NCBI GenBank assembly: GCA_016932505.1
Contig: JAFGCT010000033.1
Location: 33,585-97,584 of the forward strand
Length of the DNA stretch: 64,000 nucleotides
Direction: 5' to 3'
Origin: Candidatus Peregrinibacteria bacterium
GTDB taxonomy: Bacteria > Patescibacteriota > Gracilibacteria > UM-FILTER-43-11
Part shown: positions 45,043 through 52,314 of the stretch, piece after piece
Numbering within the stretch: the first letter of the stretch is position 1
Layout of the letters: each line of letters opens with the position of its first letter
Program-made: the position numbers and the translations under genes
The notes under the pieces: model-generated
Databases searched by the model: none
What the model saw: only the letters and a program-made list of their open reading frames with translations
What the model was told of the DNA's origin: nothing

Positions 45043-46152
45043 CTATTTAAAAATTCGTGGAATCCTTTCTCCAATTCTTGTTGTAACCTCATAATTAATT
45101 GTACCGCTCAATTCACCTAGCTCTTCTGCAGTGATTCCTTTTCCGATTAAAACTACTTCATCCTCCAATTTTACATCTGGTATATCAGTTACATTCACCA
45201 TTAGTAAATTCATACATACTCTACCTATTACAGGTGCCCTTTTTCCGTGTATTATAACTTGCCCCTTGCTACTTAATGCACGAACGTAACCATCGTAATA
45301 TCCAACAGGAACAACAGCTATTTTTCCATTCTTTGGCATTTGATAAGTGCAACCGTAACCGACAAGCGAATCCTTTTTTATATCTTTAACTTGCGCAATA
45401 ATTGATTTCCATGTCAGCGCTGGTTTTAATTCGATATTAATATTTGCTCTTTCAGCTGCAAGTCTGGTTTTTTCACTCGGCCATAATCCATACGCACCAA
45501 TGCCAACGCGAACAAAATTAAAATGAGCCTCTGGTAACAAAATTGTCGCCGCACTGCTGGCGGTATGTAAAAAGTGAGGGGCGTGCTTATCAGCTTCAAT
45601 AATATGAATCGCTTTCTTAAATTGCTTTAGTTGGTAAAGTGCATATTGATGATTAATTCTGTCCTCCAGATTCGCAAAGTGAGTGGAAACCCCAGCTACT
45701 TTTATATTCTTATGCTTATTTAATAGCTTAGATACGGATGGTAAATCTTCAATTGCAATACCCTGACGGTGATTACCGGTTTCAATCTTTAAATGCACAT
45801 TAACCTTACCTTTTATTTCGCCTAAATAAACGATAGTTTCTTGATTATATACAATCAAATCACATTTTAACTTAGCTACCTTATCTAAATCCGAAAGGGG
45901 AGTGTAGCCTATAATAAGGATAGGGGATTTTATACCAGCCTTTCTTAGTTCTTCCGCCTCAAATACAGCATTAACGCATAAATAGTCCGCTCCAGCTTCT
46001 AAAAAAGCTTTAGCGCATCCAACTAGCCCATGACCATACGCATTTGCTTTAACAGCCACAGCTAAAATCTTGTCCTTTCCAATTAACTTGCGAAAAGATT
46101 TTATATTATGAGTAAGTGCGGATTTGCTGATTTCAACTGTACTTAGTTCCAT
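45043..46152 (-). CDS. alr: Alanine racemase
   Basis: 369 residues. PLP-binding Lys35 in AVAVKANAYGHG. The opposite-face base Tyr is in SLVGYGCTYQMPKNG. The barrel contains IETGNHRQGI and VSTHFANLED, and the beta domain ends with NYEVTTRIGERIPRIF. It supplies D-alanine for peptidoglycan. Together with rsmH and ftsL-like nearby it points to a cell that makes its own wall. Confidence 0.95.
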   Translation of the reverse strand: MELSTVEISKSALTHNIKSFRKLIGKDKILAVAVKANAYGHGLVGCAKAFLEAGADYLCVNAVFEAEELRKAGIKSPILIIGYTPLSDLDKVAKLKCDLIVYNQETIVYLGEIKGKVNVHLKIETGNHRQGIAIEDLPSVSKLLNKHKNIKVAGVSTHFANLEDRINHQYALYQLKQFKKAIHIIEADKHAPHFLHTASSAATILLPEAHFNFVRVGIGAYGLWPSEKTRLAAERANINIELKPALTWKSIIAQVKDIKKDSLVGYGCTYQMPKNGKIAVVPVGYYDGYVRALSSKGQVIIHGKRAPVIGRVCMNLLMVNVTDIPDVKLEDEVVLIGKGITAEELGELSGTINYEVTTRIGERIPRIFK

Positions 46153-46201
46153 AAATTTATTTTATATGGAAAGAGAAATATTTAATAGTGAATTTAGATA
46201 C

Positions 46202-46230
46202 TTGAATTTAGTGCAATTATATGCTATAAT
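46202..46230 (+). promoter_or_regulatory. Promoter of the LRV-repeat gene
   Basis: TTGAAT, 17-bp spacer, TATAAT, 22 bp before the ATG. Confidence 0.65.
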
Positions 46231-46252
46231 TATAAGATAATAAAACCAAATT

Positions 46253-47278
46253 ATGAAAAATACATTTTTAGAAAATAGATTAATACTTAAGAACAATTTA
46301 GGTAGTACAAATGGGAATGAGAGAAAAAGTAGTCCAATCGAATATTTTACTGGTGAAGAATCACAATTACAATTTTCGTACAGTAAACAAGAATCAAGTG
46401 TTCGTGCTGATAAATCGAACAGTGAAATTATAGAAAAATCAAAAAAATTAAAACCTTCACACACTGAAACCAAAAATACTGAATCATCATCACACTTAAA
46501 TAAGTTAAAAGAGTTGGCAAAAAATAAAAACTGGAATATTAGGGCTAAGGTTGCTTCTTCCCCAAATACACCAAAGGATATTCTTGTAGCTTTATCAAAA
46601 GATGAAAGTAGCAAAGTAAGGAAAGCTATTGCTTTCAATAAAAATACACCTGAATATATTCTTGCAGCTTTATCAAAAGATGAAAGTAGAGATGTAAGGA
46701 GCCGTGTTGCCTCCAATCGAAATACACAAAAATATATTCTTACCAGGCTTTCAAGAGATGAGGATTTTCGTATTAGGAGGAGTGTTGCTAACAATGATAA
46801 TACACCTCAAGAGGTTCTTGAGTTATTGTCAGAGGATGAAAATAGAGAAGTAGTATCGTTCGTAGCTTCCAATCGAAATACACCAAAAGATATTCTTACC
46901 ATGCTCTCAGAAGATAATGATGATTATATTAGGCAGAGTGTTGCTCACAATAATAATACACCTCAAGAGGTTCTTGAGTCATTGTCAGAAGATAAAGCAG
47001 TAAGAGTAGTGGAATTCGTAGCTAGCAATCCAAATACACCAAGAGAAGTTTTAGTGCGTCTATCAAAAGTGGAAAATATTGATATTAGATTATCAGTTGC
47101 TTATAATCCAAATACACCTAGCTCAGTTCTTACAACTTTATCAAGAGACAAGGACAATCTGGTCAGATTTGGTGTTGCTCGTAACCCTAGTACGCCATTT
47201 GATACCCTTGTAGCTTTATCAAAAGATGAAGATCGTAGTACAAGAGAAGTGAGTTATGACAGAGTGAAAGGACGGTAA
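46253..47278 (+). CDS. Leucine-rich-variant (LRV/HEAT-like) repeat protein
   Basis: 341 residues. After a polar 85-residue N-terminus come about nine tandem repeats of 24 residues with consensus VRxxVAxNxNTPxxVLxxLSxDE. This is the LRV type of alpha-solenoid, usually a protein-binding surface. No signal peptide or membrane segment. Near-identical stretches such as NNNTPQEVLE recur, so the array is recently expanded. The long open frame on the opposite strand (46162-46794) is taken as a shadow. Partner unknown. Confidence 0.75.
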   Translation: MKNTFLENRLILKNNLGSTNGNERKSSPIEYFTGEESQLQFSYSKQESSVRADKSNSEIIEKSKKLKPSHTETKNTESSSHLNKLKELAKNKNWNIRAKVASSPNTPKDILVALSKDESSKVRKAIAFNKNTPEYILAALSKDESRDVRSRVASNRNTQKYILTRLSRDEDFRIRRSVANNDNTPQEVLELLSEDENREVVSFVASNRNTPKDILTMLSEDNDDYIRQSVAHNNNTPQEVLESLSEDKAVRVVEFVASNPNTPREVLVRLSKVENIDIRLSVAYNPNTPSSVLTTLSRDKDNLVRFGVARNPSTPFDTLVALSKDEDRSTREVSYDRVKGR

Positions 47279-47446
47279 TAATCTACATAACGTTACGGAA
47301 GATTTTTTATATTATAAATAAGTGCGGATTTGCCGTACTTAGTTCCATCTATTTATTACAAAATTTACTATTACAAGATTATATAATATTAATAAACCAC
47401 ATTTAATAAGCGAAGCGCTAATCTTGAAATAACTAATCATATAATA

Positions 47447-47839
47447 TTAGCGCGCAGCGATAGCAGTATCACCACGTACAAATTTAGGCTGATCCGCTTT
47501 TGTCATAGATAGAATTTTTGGATCACTCTGAATAGCTTGAAGTGATTTAACCTGAGCAATCTGCATATCCCAAACTTCATTTTCAGTTAATAATCTTGAG
47601 CGACGAAGTTCAAGACTTTTAAGAGCGTAGCCTTTTGTGGCATTACGATTAGCATGTGCCAGATATACCAAGCTTATAATAGCGACTAGTATAATCGTGA
47701 CAAACACAAGGGATGTCATCCCGACCTCAATTTTTTGTGACAAGGTTTTTTTACGCACGTTATCGGACGTTTGGTTTTCAATAAATAAAGCAGAATGCAT
47801 GTATTTGTGTGTTTGTATTGGGGAATTGAGGTTGATCAT
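47447..47839 (-). CDS. ftsL: FtsL-like cell-division protein
   Basis: 130 residues: a cytosolic N-terminus, one membrane segment (about 42-62, SLVFVTIILVAIISLVYLAH), and a coiled coil (LKSLELRRSRLLTENEVWDMQIAQV), the FtsL/DivIC layout. The ATG overlaps the rsmH stop by four bases, the gene order rsmH-ftsL being standard in division/cell-wall clusters. FtsL works at the septum with FtsB and FtsQ. The rest of the dcw cluster does not follow. Confidence 0.75.
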   Translation of the reverse strand: MINLNSPIQTHKYMHSALFIENQTSDNVRKKTLSQKIEVGMTSLVFVTIILVAIISLVYLAHANRNATKGYALKSLELRRSRLLTENEVWDMQIAQVKSLQAIQSDPKILSMTKADQPKFVRGDTAIAAR

Positions 47840-48765
47840 ATGGCTTCAGCCACCCGCATTTTGGCACTTCGTGCGCGGGGGTTTTTTGCGACCTCAATAC
47901 TATTAGGTATTATAGGTCTTTTTGTTAAGATATAAAGCTTTTTTTGAAAATTACATTGACATAGGGGTAATTCTTTTGGGCAGATACAATCTTTTGTGTA
48001 GTATTTAAACTTCTGTTTTACTATCCGATCCTCTAGAGAATGGTAGGAGATAACTACTATACGGCCTTTTGGTTTCAATAGATTTATAGCGTCATCAAGC
48101 GTTTTTTCTAATACTTCGAGTTCTCGGTTTATATATATTCTCAGTGCCTGGAAGACACATGTTGCGGGATGAGTTTTACTTTTAGTTCTAATTGTTTTTT
48201 TTATGATTTCAGCGAGCTGGGCAGTTGTTTTAATTGGTTTGATTTTTCTTTCCTCTATAATTTTTCGTGCAATAATTCTCGACTTCCTTTCTTCTCCGTA
48301 TTTAAAAATTATATCCGCTAAGTCATTTTCTTTGTATGAATTCACGACTTTTTCCGCTGTTAGCGTTTGTCTTTTATCGAATCTCATATCCAGCGGTCCA
48401 TCATTTTTAAAGGAGAAACCCCTTTCGGCATTATCAACGTGAGGGGAAGAGAGACCTAAATCCATTAAGACTGCATCGACTGAATCTAATTTGAGATTTG
48501 AGATTTGAGATTTGAGATTTTCGAAGTTTTCATCTATATATGTAATCTGTTTTTCAAATTTCTTTAGCCTCTCTTTTGCAGTCTTCAAATTCTCCTCATC
48601 TTGCTCAAATACTATTAGGTGACCTTTACTTCCAATCTTTTTAAGAATCTCTAAACTGTGACCACCAAGACCGAGTGTACAATCTACAACTGTTTGTCCT
48701 GCCCGAAGGTTTAAATGATCAATTGATTCTTTGAGTAGTACTGAGGTGTGAATAGGTTCTGACAT
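47836..48765 (-). CDS. rsmH: 16S rRNA m4C1402 methyltransferase
   Basis: 309 residues. HTSVLLKESIDHL at the start, SAM site VVDCTLGLGGHS, DAVLMDLGLSS, RGFSFKNDGPLDMRFD and VISYHSLEDRIVK are family signatures. It methylates N4 of C1402 in the ribosomal P site. Residues about 83-93 (NLKSQISNLK) are encoded by four tandem copies of the TCTCAAA heptamer found in intergenic arrays here. The gene starts a two-gene unit with ftsL-like. Confidence 0.95.
   Translation of the reverse strand: MSEPIHTSVLLKESIDHLNLRAGQTVVDCTLGLGGHSLEILKKIGSKGHLIVFEQDEENLKTAKERLKKFEKQITYIDENFENLKSQISNLKLDSVDAVLMDLGLSSPHVDNAERGFSFKNDGPLDMRFDKRQTLTAEKVVNSYKENDLADIIFKYGEERKSRIIARKIIEERKIKPIKTTAQLAEIIKKTIRTKSKTHPATCVFQALRIYINRELEVLEKTLDDAINLLKPKGRIVVISYHSLEDRIVKQKFKYYTKDCICPKELPLCQCNFQKKLYILTKRPIIPNSIEVAKNPRARSAKMRVAEAI
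48490..48517 (-). repeat. Four heptamer repeats within rsmH
   Basis: TTTGAGA x4 on the plus strand (TCTCAAA in the coding direction). Same unit as the intergenic array at 19339-19380. Confidence 0.9.
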
Positions 48766-49108
48766 TATTATTACGATTTACGTTGTACTATTTCCGATAC
48801 ACTAATCGTTAAACTGTATAAGCAAAAAAATCGCATAAATAAGCGACATATCAGGAGCTAGTGTTCAAAAGATGTGTACAAATCGTGCATATATTGTTGA
48901 TTTATATTGTTTGTTTTCAGCTTACACTTGCAGTTTAAGTTGTATACAATATTTGGTCAATAACAAATTTTGTGTTCAATGATTGAGCATTTAAAAATTG
49001 ACTGCCAAATGTATACATTTTTTATACAACTTAAGCCAAAATGGGTGAAAATTTAGTGAAAATAAAATGAGTTGCAAAAAAGTGTAAGTATTATGAAATA
49101 ACATTACA
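48766..49108. other. Divergent intergenic region with long dyad
   Basis: No gene is seen in this part of the gap between rsmH and the second G+C-rich island. It is very A+T rich. A 12-bp inverted pair TTAAGTTGTATA (48935-48946) and TATACAACTTAA (49023-49034) is separated by 76 bp, with two extra GTATACA copies inside. This is a candidate site for a regulator or for looping. A weak stem followed by seven T (minus strand, around 48825) lies in the rsmH leader. Confidence 0.4.
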
Positions 49109-49137
49109 TTGACAAAACAGCAAAAAATTGGTAAAGT
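49109..49137 (+). promoter_or_regulatory. Promoter of the second G+C-rich island
   Basis: TTGACA (perfect), 17-bp spacer, TAAAGT. Transcription would start about 49144, giving a leader of about 130 nt. Confidence 0.65.
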
Positions 49138-49171
49138 AAGCCCCATATGCTCATTCAAATCAACGTTAAAA

Positions 49172-49246
49172 ACACTGAGGACACTAGTGTCTAATCTGTT
49201 GTAATGGTTACAGCGGAGAGACTTAGAAATTAGTTCCCCTCAGTGT
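49172..49246 (+). ncRNA. Structured leader RNA (nested stems)
   Basis: Closing stem ACACTGAGG (49172-49180) with CCTCAGTGT (49238-49246). Inside, GACACTAGTGTC (49180-49191) is a perfect palindrome; CTAAT (49191-49195) pairs with ATTAG (49229-49233); within that TGTAA-TGG-TTACA forms a hairpin. The stems are compatible and make a compact multi-branch fold between the promoter and the ribosome-binding site. It could be a regulatory leader. No known riboswitch was recognised. Confidence 0.5.
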
Positions 49247-49277
49247 AATTACTGATCAAATTAAAAAGGAGATGGTC

Positions 49278-49586
49278 ATGGAATATATGGAATATTTTGG
49301 TAGTGGCGCTGTGGCTCTTATCGTTGGATTCATAGCATATAAGGCGCTTCGGTCCTTTGTAAAAATGCTAATTGTCGTAGCTATTGCTCTTGTGTTGGCA
49401 TACGGCGCTTGGCAGATTTATGGCGACGATATCAAAAAATCTGCTTCGACAGCAATTGAAAGAAAAGTCGACGAGACTTTCGATGAAGCAAAGGAGGAAG
49501 CGAAAAAGAAATTCGGCATTGAAGACACCGATAAACCACAAAAAAAGAAACGGGTGAAAAAATCCCGCAAAGGAAAGGGAAAATAA
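49278..49586 (+). CDS. Small membrane protein with basic tail, second island
   Basis: The ATG at 49278 is chosen over 49272 because it sits seven bases after a strong AAGGAG, which the earlier ATG would touch. 102 residues: two hydrophobic segments (about 8-22 and 29-46), then an amphipathic helical stretch and a Lys/Arg-rich end (KKKRVKKSRKGKGK). No family recognised. More G+C-rich than neighbours, with a strong ribosome site and own promoter. One base separates its stop from the following lipoprotein gene. Confidence 0.6.
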   Translation: MEYMEYFGSGAVALIVGFIAYKALRSFVKMLIVVAIALVLAYGAWQIYGDDIKKSASTAIERKVDETFDEAKEEAKKKFGIEDTDKPQKKKRVKKSRKGKGK

Positions 49587-49587
49587 C

Positions 49588-50058
49588 ATGAAACGAATGA
49601 TTTTAATGGCTCTCATCCTCAGCTTTGCGTGCTTTGCATGCGATGATGAGGATTGCAGTTGTTCTTCGTGCCCAGACGACGAGGCTGGAGATTCAACAAG
49701 TGATGATGAGCCGAGCGATGATGAGCCGAGCGAAGAAGTTGAGATTTGGGAAGAGGTTGTAACCGTAACTGTGGTCGGCGATAATGTTGCGGAGAGAAAG
49801 GTGTACGCATACACTTGCTCCGGAACCGTAAAAGAGTCTGGCCCAAAAGATCCAGTCGACCCGGAAGCAGAGAGTTACGAATACATCTTCACGCTCGATG
49901 CACCGGTCATCTCGAACCCGATGTCAGAAGACGGCTACTGTTACAGAATCGTCGGTAGTCAGGACCCAAATTGCACGGTGACTTCAGAGCCGAGCATCTT
50001 CTATCTGACGTTCGACAATCCTGTCGACGTCACAGTTGAGTACGATTGCTCTTTGTAG
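49588..50058 (+). CDS. Predicted lipoprotein with acidic Cys-rich N-terminus, second island
   Basis: 156 residues. MKRMILMALILSFACFAC is a lipoprotein-like signal, followed by DDEDCSCSSCPDDE and an acidic repeat DDEPSDDEPSEE. The rest is a beta-rich domain with paired Cys (AYTCSG, GYCYRI, DPNCTV, EYDCSL). It is probably surface anchored with disulfides. Base composition and codon use match the membrane gene before it, not the surrounding genome. Function unknown. Confidence 0.6.
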   Translation: MKRMILMALILSFACFACDDEDCSCSSCPDDEAGDSTSDDEPSDDEPSEEVEIWEEVVTVTVVGDNVAERKVYAYTCSGTVKESGPKDPVDPEAESYEYIFTLDAPVISNPMSEDGYCYRIVGSQDPNCTVTSEPSIFYLTFDNPVDVTVEYDCSL

Positions 50059-50083
50059 GGCATGAGGGGATCTACAAACAAGT

Positions 50084-50130
50084 GGGCTGTCTGAATTTCA
50101 GGCAGTCCGCTTCCCCATATATATTTTTTT
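50084..50130 (+). terminator. Terminator of the second island
   Basis: GGGCTGTCTGAA pairs with TTCAGGCAGTCC (50084-50108); a run of seven T follows about 15 bases later. Confidence 0.6.
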
Positions 50131-50384
50131 CTGTTCCCTTTCTTTATATTATTTCTTTCCCTTCTCTTTTTTCCCTCTAACCCCAAGGAATGAATGAGGG
50201 GGCTGAAGGTATGAGATAAATAAAATAGGAAATCACAAATCACAAATCACAAATCACAAATGAATTCCGATAGCCTTGTATATTATTGGCTTTTTAGGTA
50301 TGCTTTGTCTCGCACGATTTACGTTTTCTATTAAGTATTAACGTAAAAAAATCATAAATCATAAATCATAAATCGCAAACTAAT
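50131..50384. repeat. Repeat-filled gap before the M16 peptidase gene
   Basis: Contains (AAATCAC)4 at 50230-50257 and (AAATCAT)3 at 50349-50369. An inverted pair of the type GATTTACGTT (about 50317) and AACGTAAAAAAATC lies between them. No ORF recognised. Confidence 0.7.
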
Positions 50385-51650
50385 ATGCATAAAGTTAATA
50401 AGTTAAAAAACGGTCTTAAGGTAATTCTTAGCCCAATAGAAGGAACAAAATCTTGTACGGTTTTATGTCTTGTTGGCGCTGGTTCACGTTATGAAACAAA
50501 GGATATATGTGGTATTTCTCACTTTCTTGAGCACATGTTCTTTAAGGGGGCAAAGAAATACAAAAATGCAACAGATGTAGCTTCTGCTATTGATGGGATT
50601 GGTGGTGATTTTAACGCTTTTACAGGAAAGGAATACGCTGGTTATTATGTTAAATGTGCTTCTCATCAAAAGGAAGTTGCCTTTGATGTAATTGGAGATA
50701 TGATGCTGAATGCCACTTTCGCTCCTGAAGAAATTGAAAAAGAAAGGGGGGTTATATTGGAAGAATACAATATGTATCAGGACACTCCAATGTATCAAGT
50801 AGGGTGGGATTTTGAGCGTTTGCTTTTTGGTGATCAGCCTATGGGGTGGGATCAAATAGGAACAAAGGAAATTATACTAAGCCTTTCACGAGAACAGTTC
50901 CAAAATTATAAAAATGAACTTTATACACCAGATAACGCAGTGTTAAGTATTTCGGGTCATTTCGATGAAGACGAAGTGATGGAGCTAGCTGCTAAATATT
51001 TTGGTTTTGAAGAAGGAAAGAGAACCCGCGATTTTGAGTCATACAGAGCTAAACATTCCGATGAAAAGGTAATTTCTCAGTATAAAAAAACCGAACAGGG
51101 TCATATAATAGTAGGTGTAGAAGGAGTACCTGCATGCCATGAAGATGAATACACAGAAAAAATATTAAGTGTTATATTGGGCGGAAATATGAGCTCTCGT
51201 ATGTTTACAAATGTTCGTGAATCAAAAGGGCTTTCTTATTATATTCGAACAACTACTGATGATTATGTTGATACAGGGGTTATTTCAACTTCAGCCGGAG
51301 TTGATTTGAAGCGTGTTGATTTGGCAATTGAAGCGATAGTGGAAGAGTATAAAAAGATTATGGAATCACCTGTAAGTGCGGAGGAGCTGATTAAAGCAAA
51401 GGAATTTATGAAGGGGAAAATAATTCTTAGATTGGAAGATAGCGAGGAATATGCGCATTTGATGGGTAAGCAGGCTTTGATGTATTCTGAAATTGAAAGT
51501 GTTGATGATATCCTTAAAAAGGTTGACGAGGTTACTGCAGATGATGTACAAAGACTAAGTAAAAAATTATTTGCGGAAGAAAATCTTCGTCTAGCAATGA
51601 TAGGACCATTCGATGATAACGATCATTTTGCAAAATTATTACACTACTAA
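50385..51650 (+). CDS. M16 family zinc peptidase (processing-peptidase type)
   Basis: 421 residues. Inverse zinc motif HFLEH (46-50), with the distal Glu in ERGVILEEYNM (about 126). This active form resembles mitochondrial processing peptidase beta and B. subtilis YmxG/MlpA. The C-terminal half has ILGGNMSSRMFTNVRESKGLSYYI, the usual M16 substrate-clamp motif. It cleaves peptides in the cytoplasm or at the membrane. Single gene, separated from ndk by a hairpin. Confidence 0.92.
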   Translation: MHKVNKLKNGLKVILSPIEGTKSCTVLCLVGAGSRYETKDICGISHFLEHMFFKGAKKYKNATDVASAIDGIGGDFNAFTGKEYAGYYVKCASHQKEVAFDVIGDMMLNATFAPEEIEKERGVILEEYNMYQDTPMYQVGWDFERLLFGDQPMGWDQIGTKEIILSLSREQFQNYKNELYTPDNAVLSISGHFDEDEVMELAAKYFGFEEGKRTRDFESYRAKHSDEKVISQYKKTEQGHIIVGVEGVPACHEDEYTEKILSVILGGNMSSRMFTNVRESKGLSYYIRTTTDDYVDTGVISTSAGVDLKRVDLAIEAIVEEYKKIMESPVSAEELIKAKEFMKGKIILRLEDSEEYAHLMGKQALMYSEIESVDDILKKVDEVTADDVQRLSKKLFAEENLRLAMIGPFDDNDHFAKLLHY

Positions 51651-51655
51651 AAAAT

Positions 51656-51735
51656 TAGTCTATTGGCAGTCAATTGGAATGCTATATGGTTTACCCACAT
51701 CCAATTGACATTCAATAGACTGCCAATCGACTTAT
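51656..51735. repeat. Iterated-unit hairpin between the M16 gene and ndk
   Basis: AGTCTATTGGCAGTCAATTGG faces CCAATTGACATTCAATAGACTGCCAATCGACT; units of CAATTG/CTATTG recur on both sides. Confidence 0.65.
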
Positions 51736-51757
51736 ATATAATTAACCAAATAAAATA

Positions 51758-52219
51758 ATGGAGCGTTCACTAATAATAATAAAACCAGATGCTGTTCAGC
51801 GCGGACTTGTAGGCGAAATTACAAAGCGTTTTGAAAATAAAGGCTTAAAGCTTGTAGGATGTAAAATGATGCAGCTTGATGATGCAATTCTTAAAGAACA
51901 TTATGCACATTTGATTGATAAACCTTTTTTCCCTGGAATCTCAAGTTTTATGCAGTCAACTCCTGTAATTGTTCAATGCTGGGAAGGTTACGAAGCTGTT
52001 GAATCAATGCGCATTATTGTAGGCATTACAAAGGCACGTGGTGCAGATGCCGGAACAGTTCGCGGTGACCTTGCTATGAGTTTCCAATGTAATGTTGTTC
52101 ACGCTTCCGATTCATCTGAAAATGCTGAAATAGAAGTTAAGAGATTCTTCAAAGAAGGTGAAATATTCGAATATAACAAAACTGACTTCGAGCACGTTTA
52201 CGCAGGGGATGAGAAATAA
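51758..52219 (+). CDS. ndk: Nucleoside diphosphate kinase
   Basis: 153 residues. Active-site His115 in CNVVHASDSSENA; N-terminal ERSLIIIKPDAVQRGLVGEI and the nucleotide-binding KARGADAGTVRGDLA are standard. It balances NTP and dNTP pools by phosphate transfer. A short C-terminal extension (DFEHVYAGDEK) is the only difference from the minimal enzyme. Confidence 0.97.
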   Translation: MERSLIIIKPDAVQRGLVGEITKRFENKGLKLVGCKMMQLDDAILKEHYAHLIDKPFFPGISSFMQSTPVIVQCWEGYEAVESMRIIVGITKARGADAGTVRGDLAMSFQCNVVHASDSSENAEIEVKRFFKEGEIFEYNKTDFEHVYAGDEK

Positions 52220-52275
52220 CTCGCTTAGCTCAATTTAGCATTTATCATTTGTGATTTTTCATTTTTCTTTCCAAA

Positions 52276-52311
52276 AAAAATGCAGAGCAGACTTTCCATC
52301 CTGCGAGGTAT
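52276..52311 (-). terminator. Probable terminator after the SLH-RlpA-CAP gene
   Basis: On the minus strand, GCAGG...CTGC stem potential followed by eight T. Stem is weak, but the T-run is clear. Confidence 0.4.
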
Positions 52312-52314
52312 TTT

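Noticed and set aside
46162..46794. Long open frame on the strand opposite the LRV-repeat gene (210 codons)
   Set aside because: It mirrors the repeat structure of the real gene, has no start context, and the plus-strand frame has a consensus promoter and a clear repeat family.
49172..49246. Integron attC site
   Set aside because: The fold is hairpin-like and the cargo is a foreign gene, but I see no paired RYYYAAC/GTTRRRY core boxes and no integrase.
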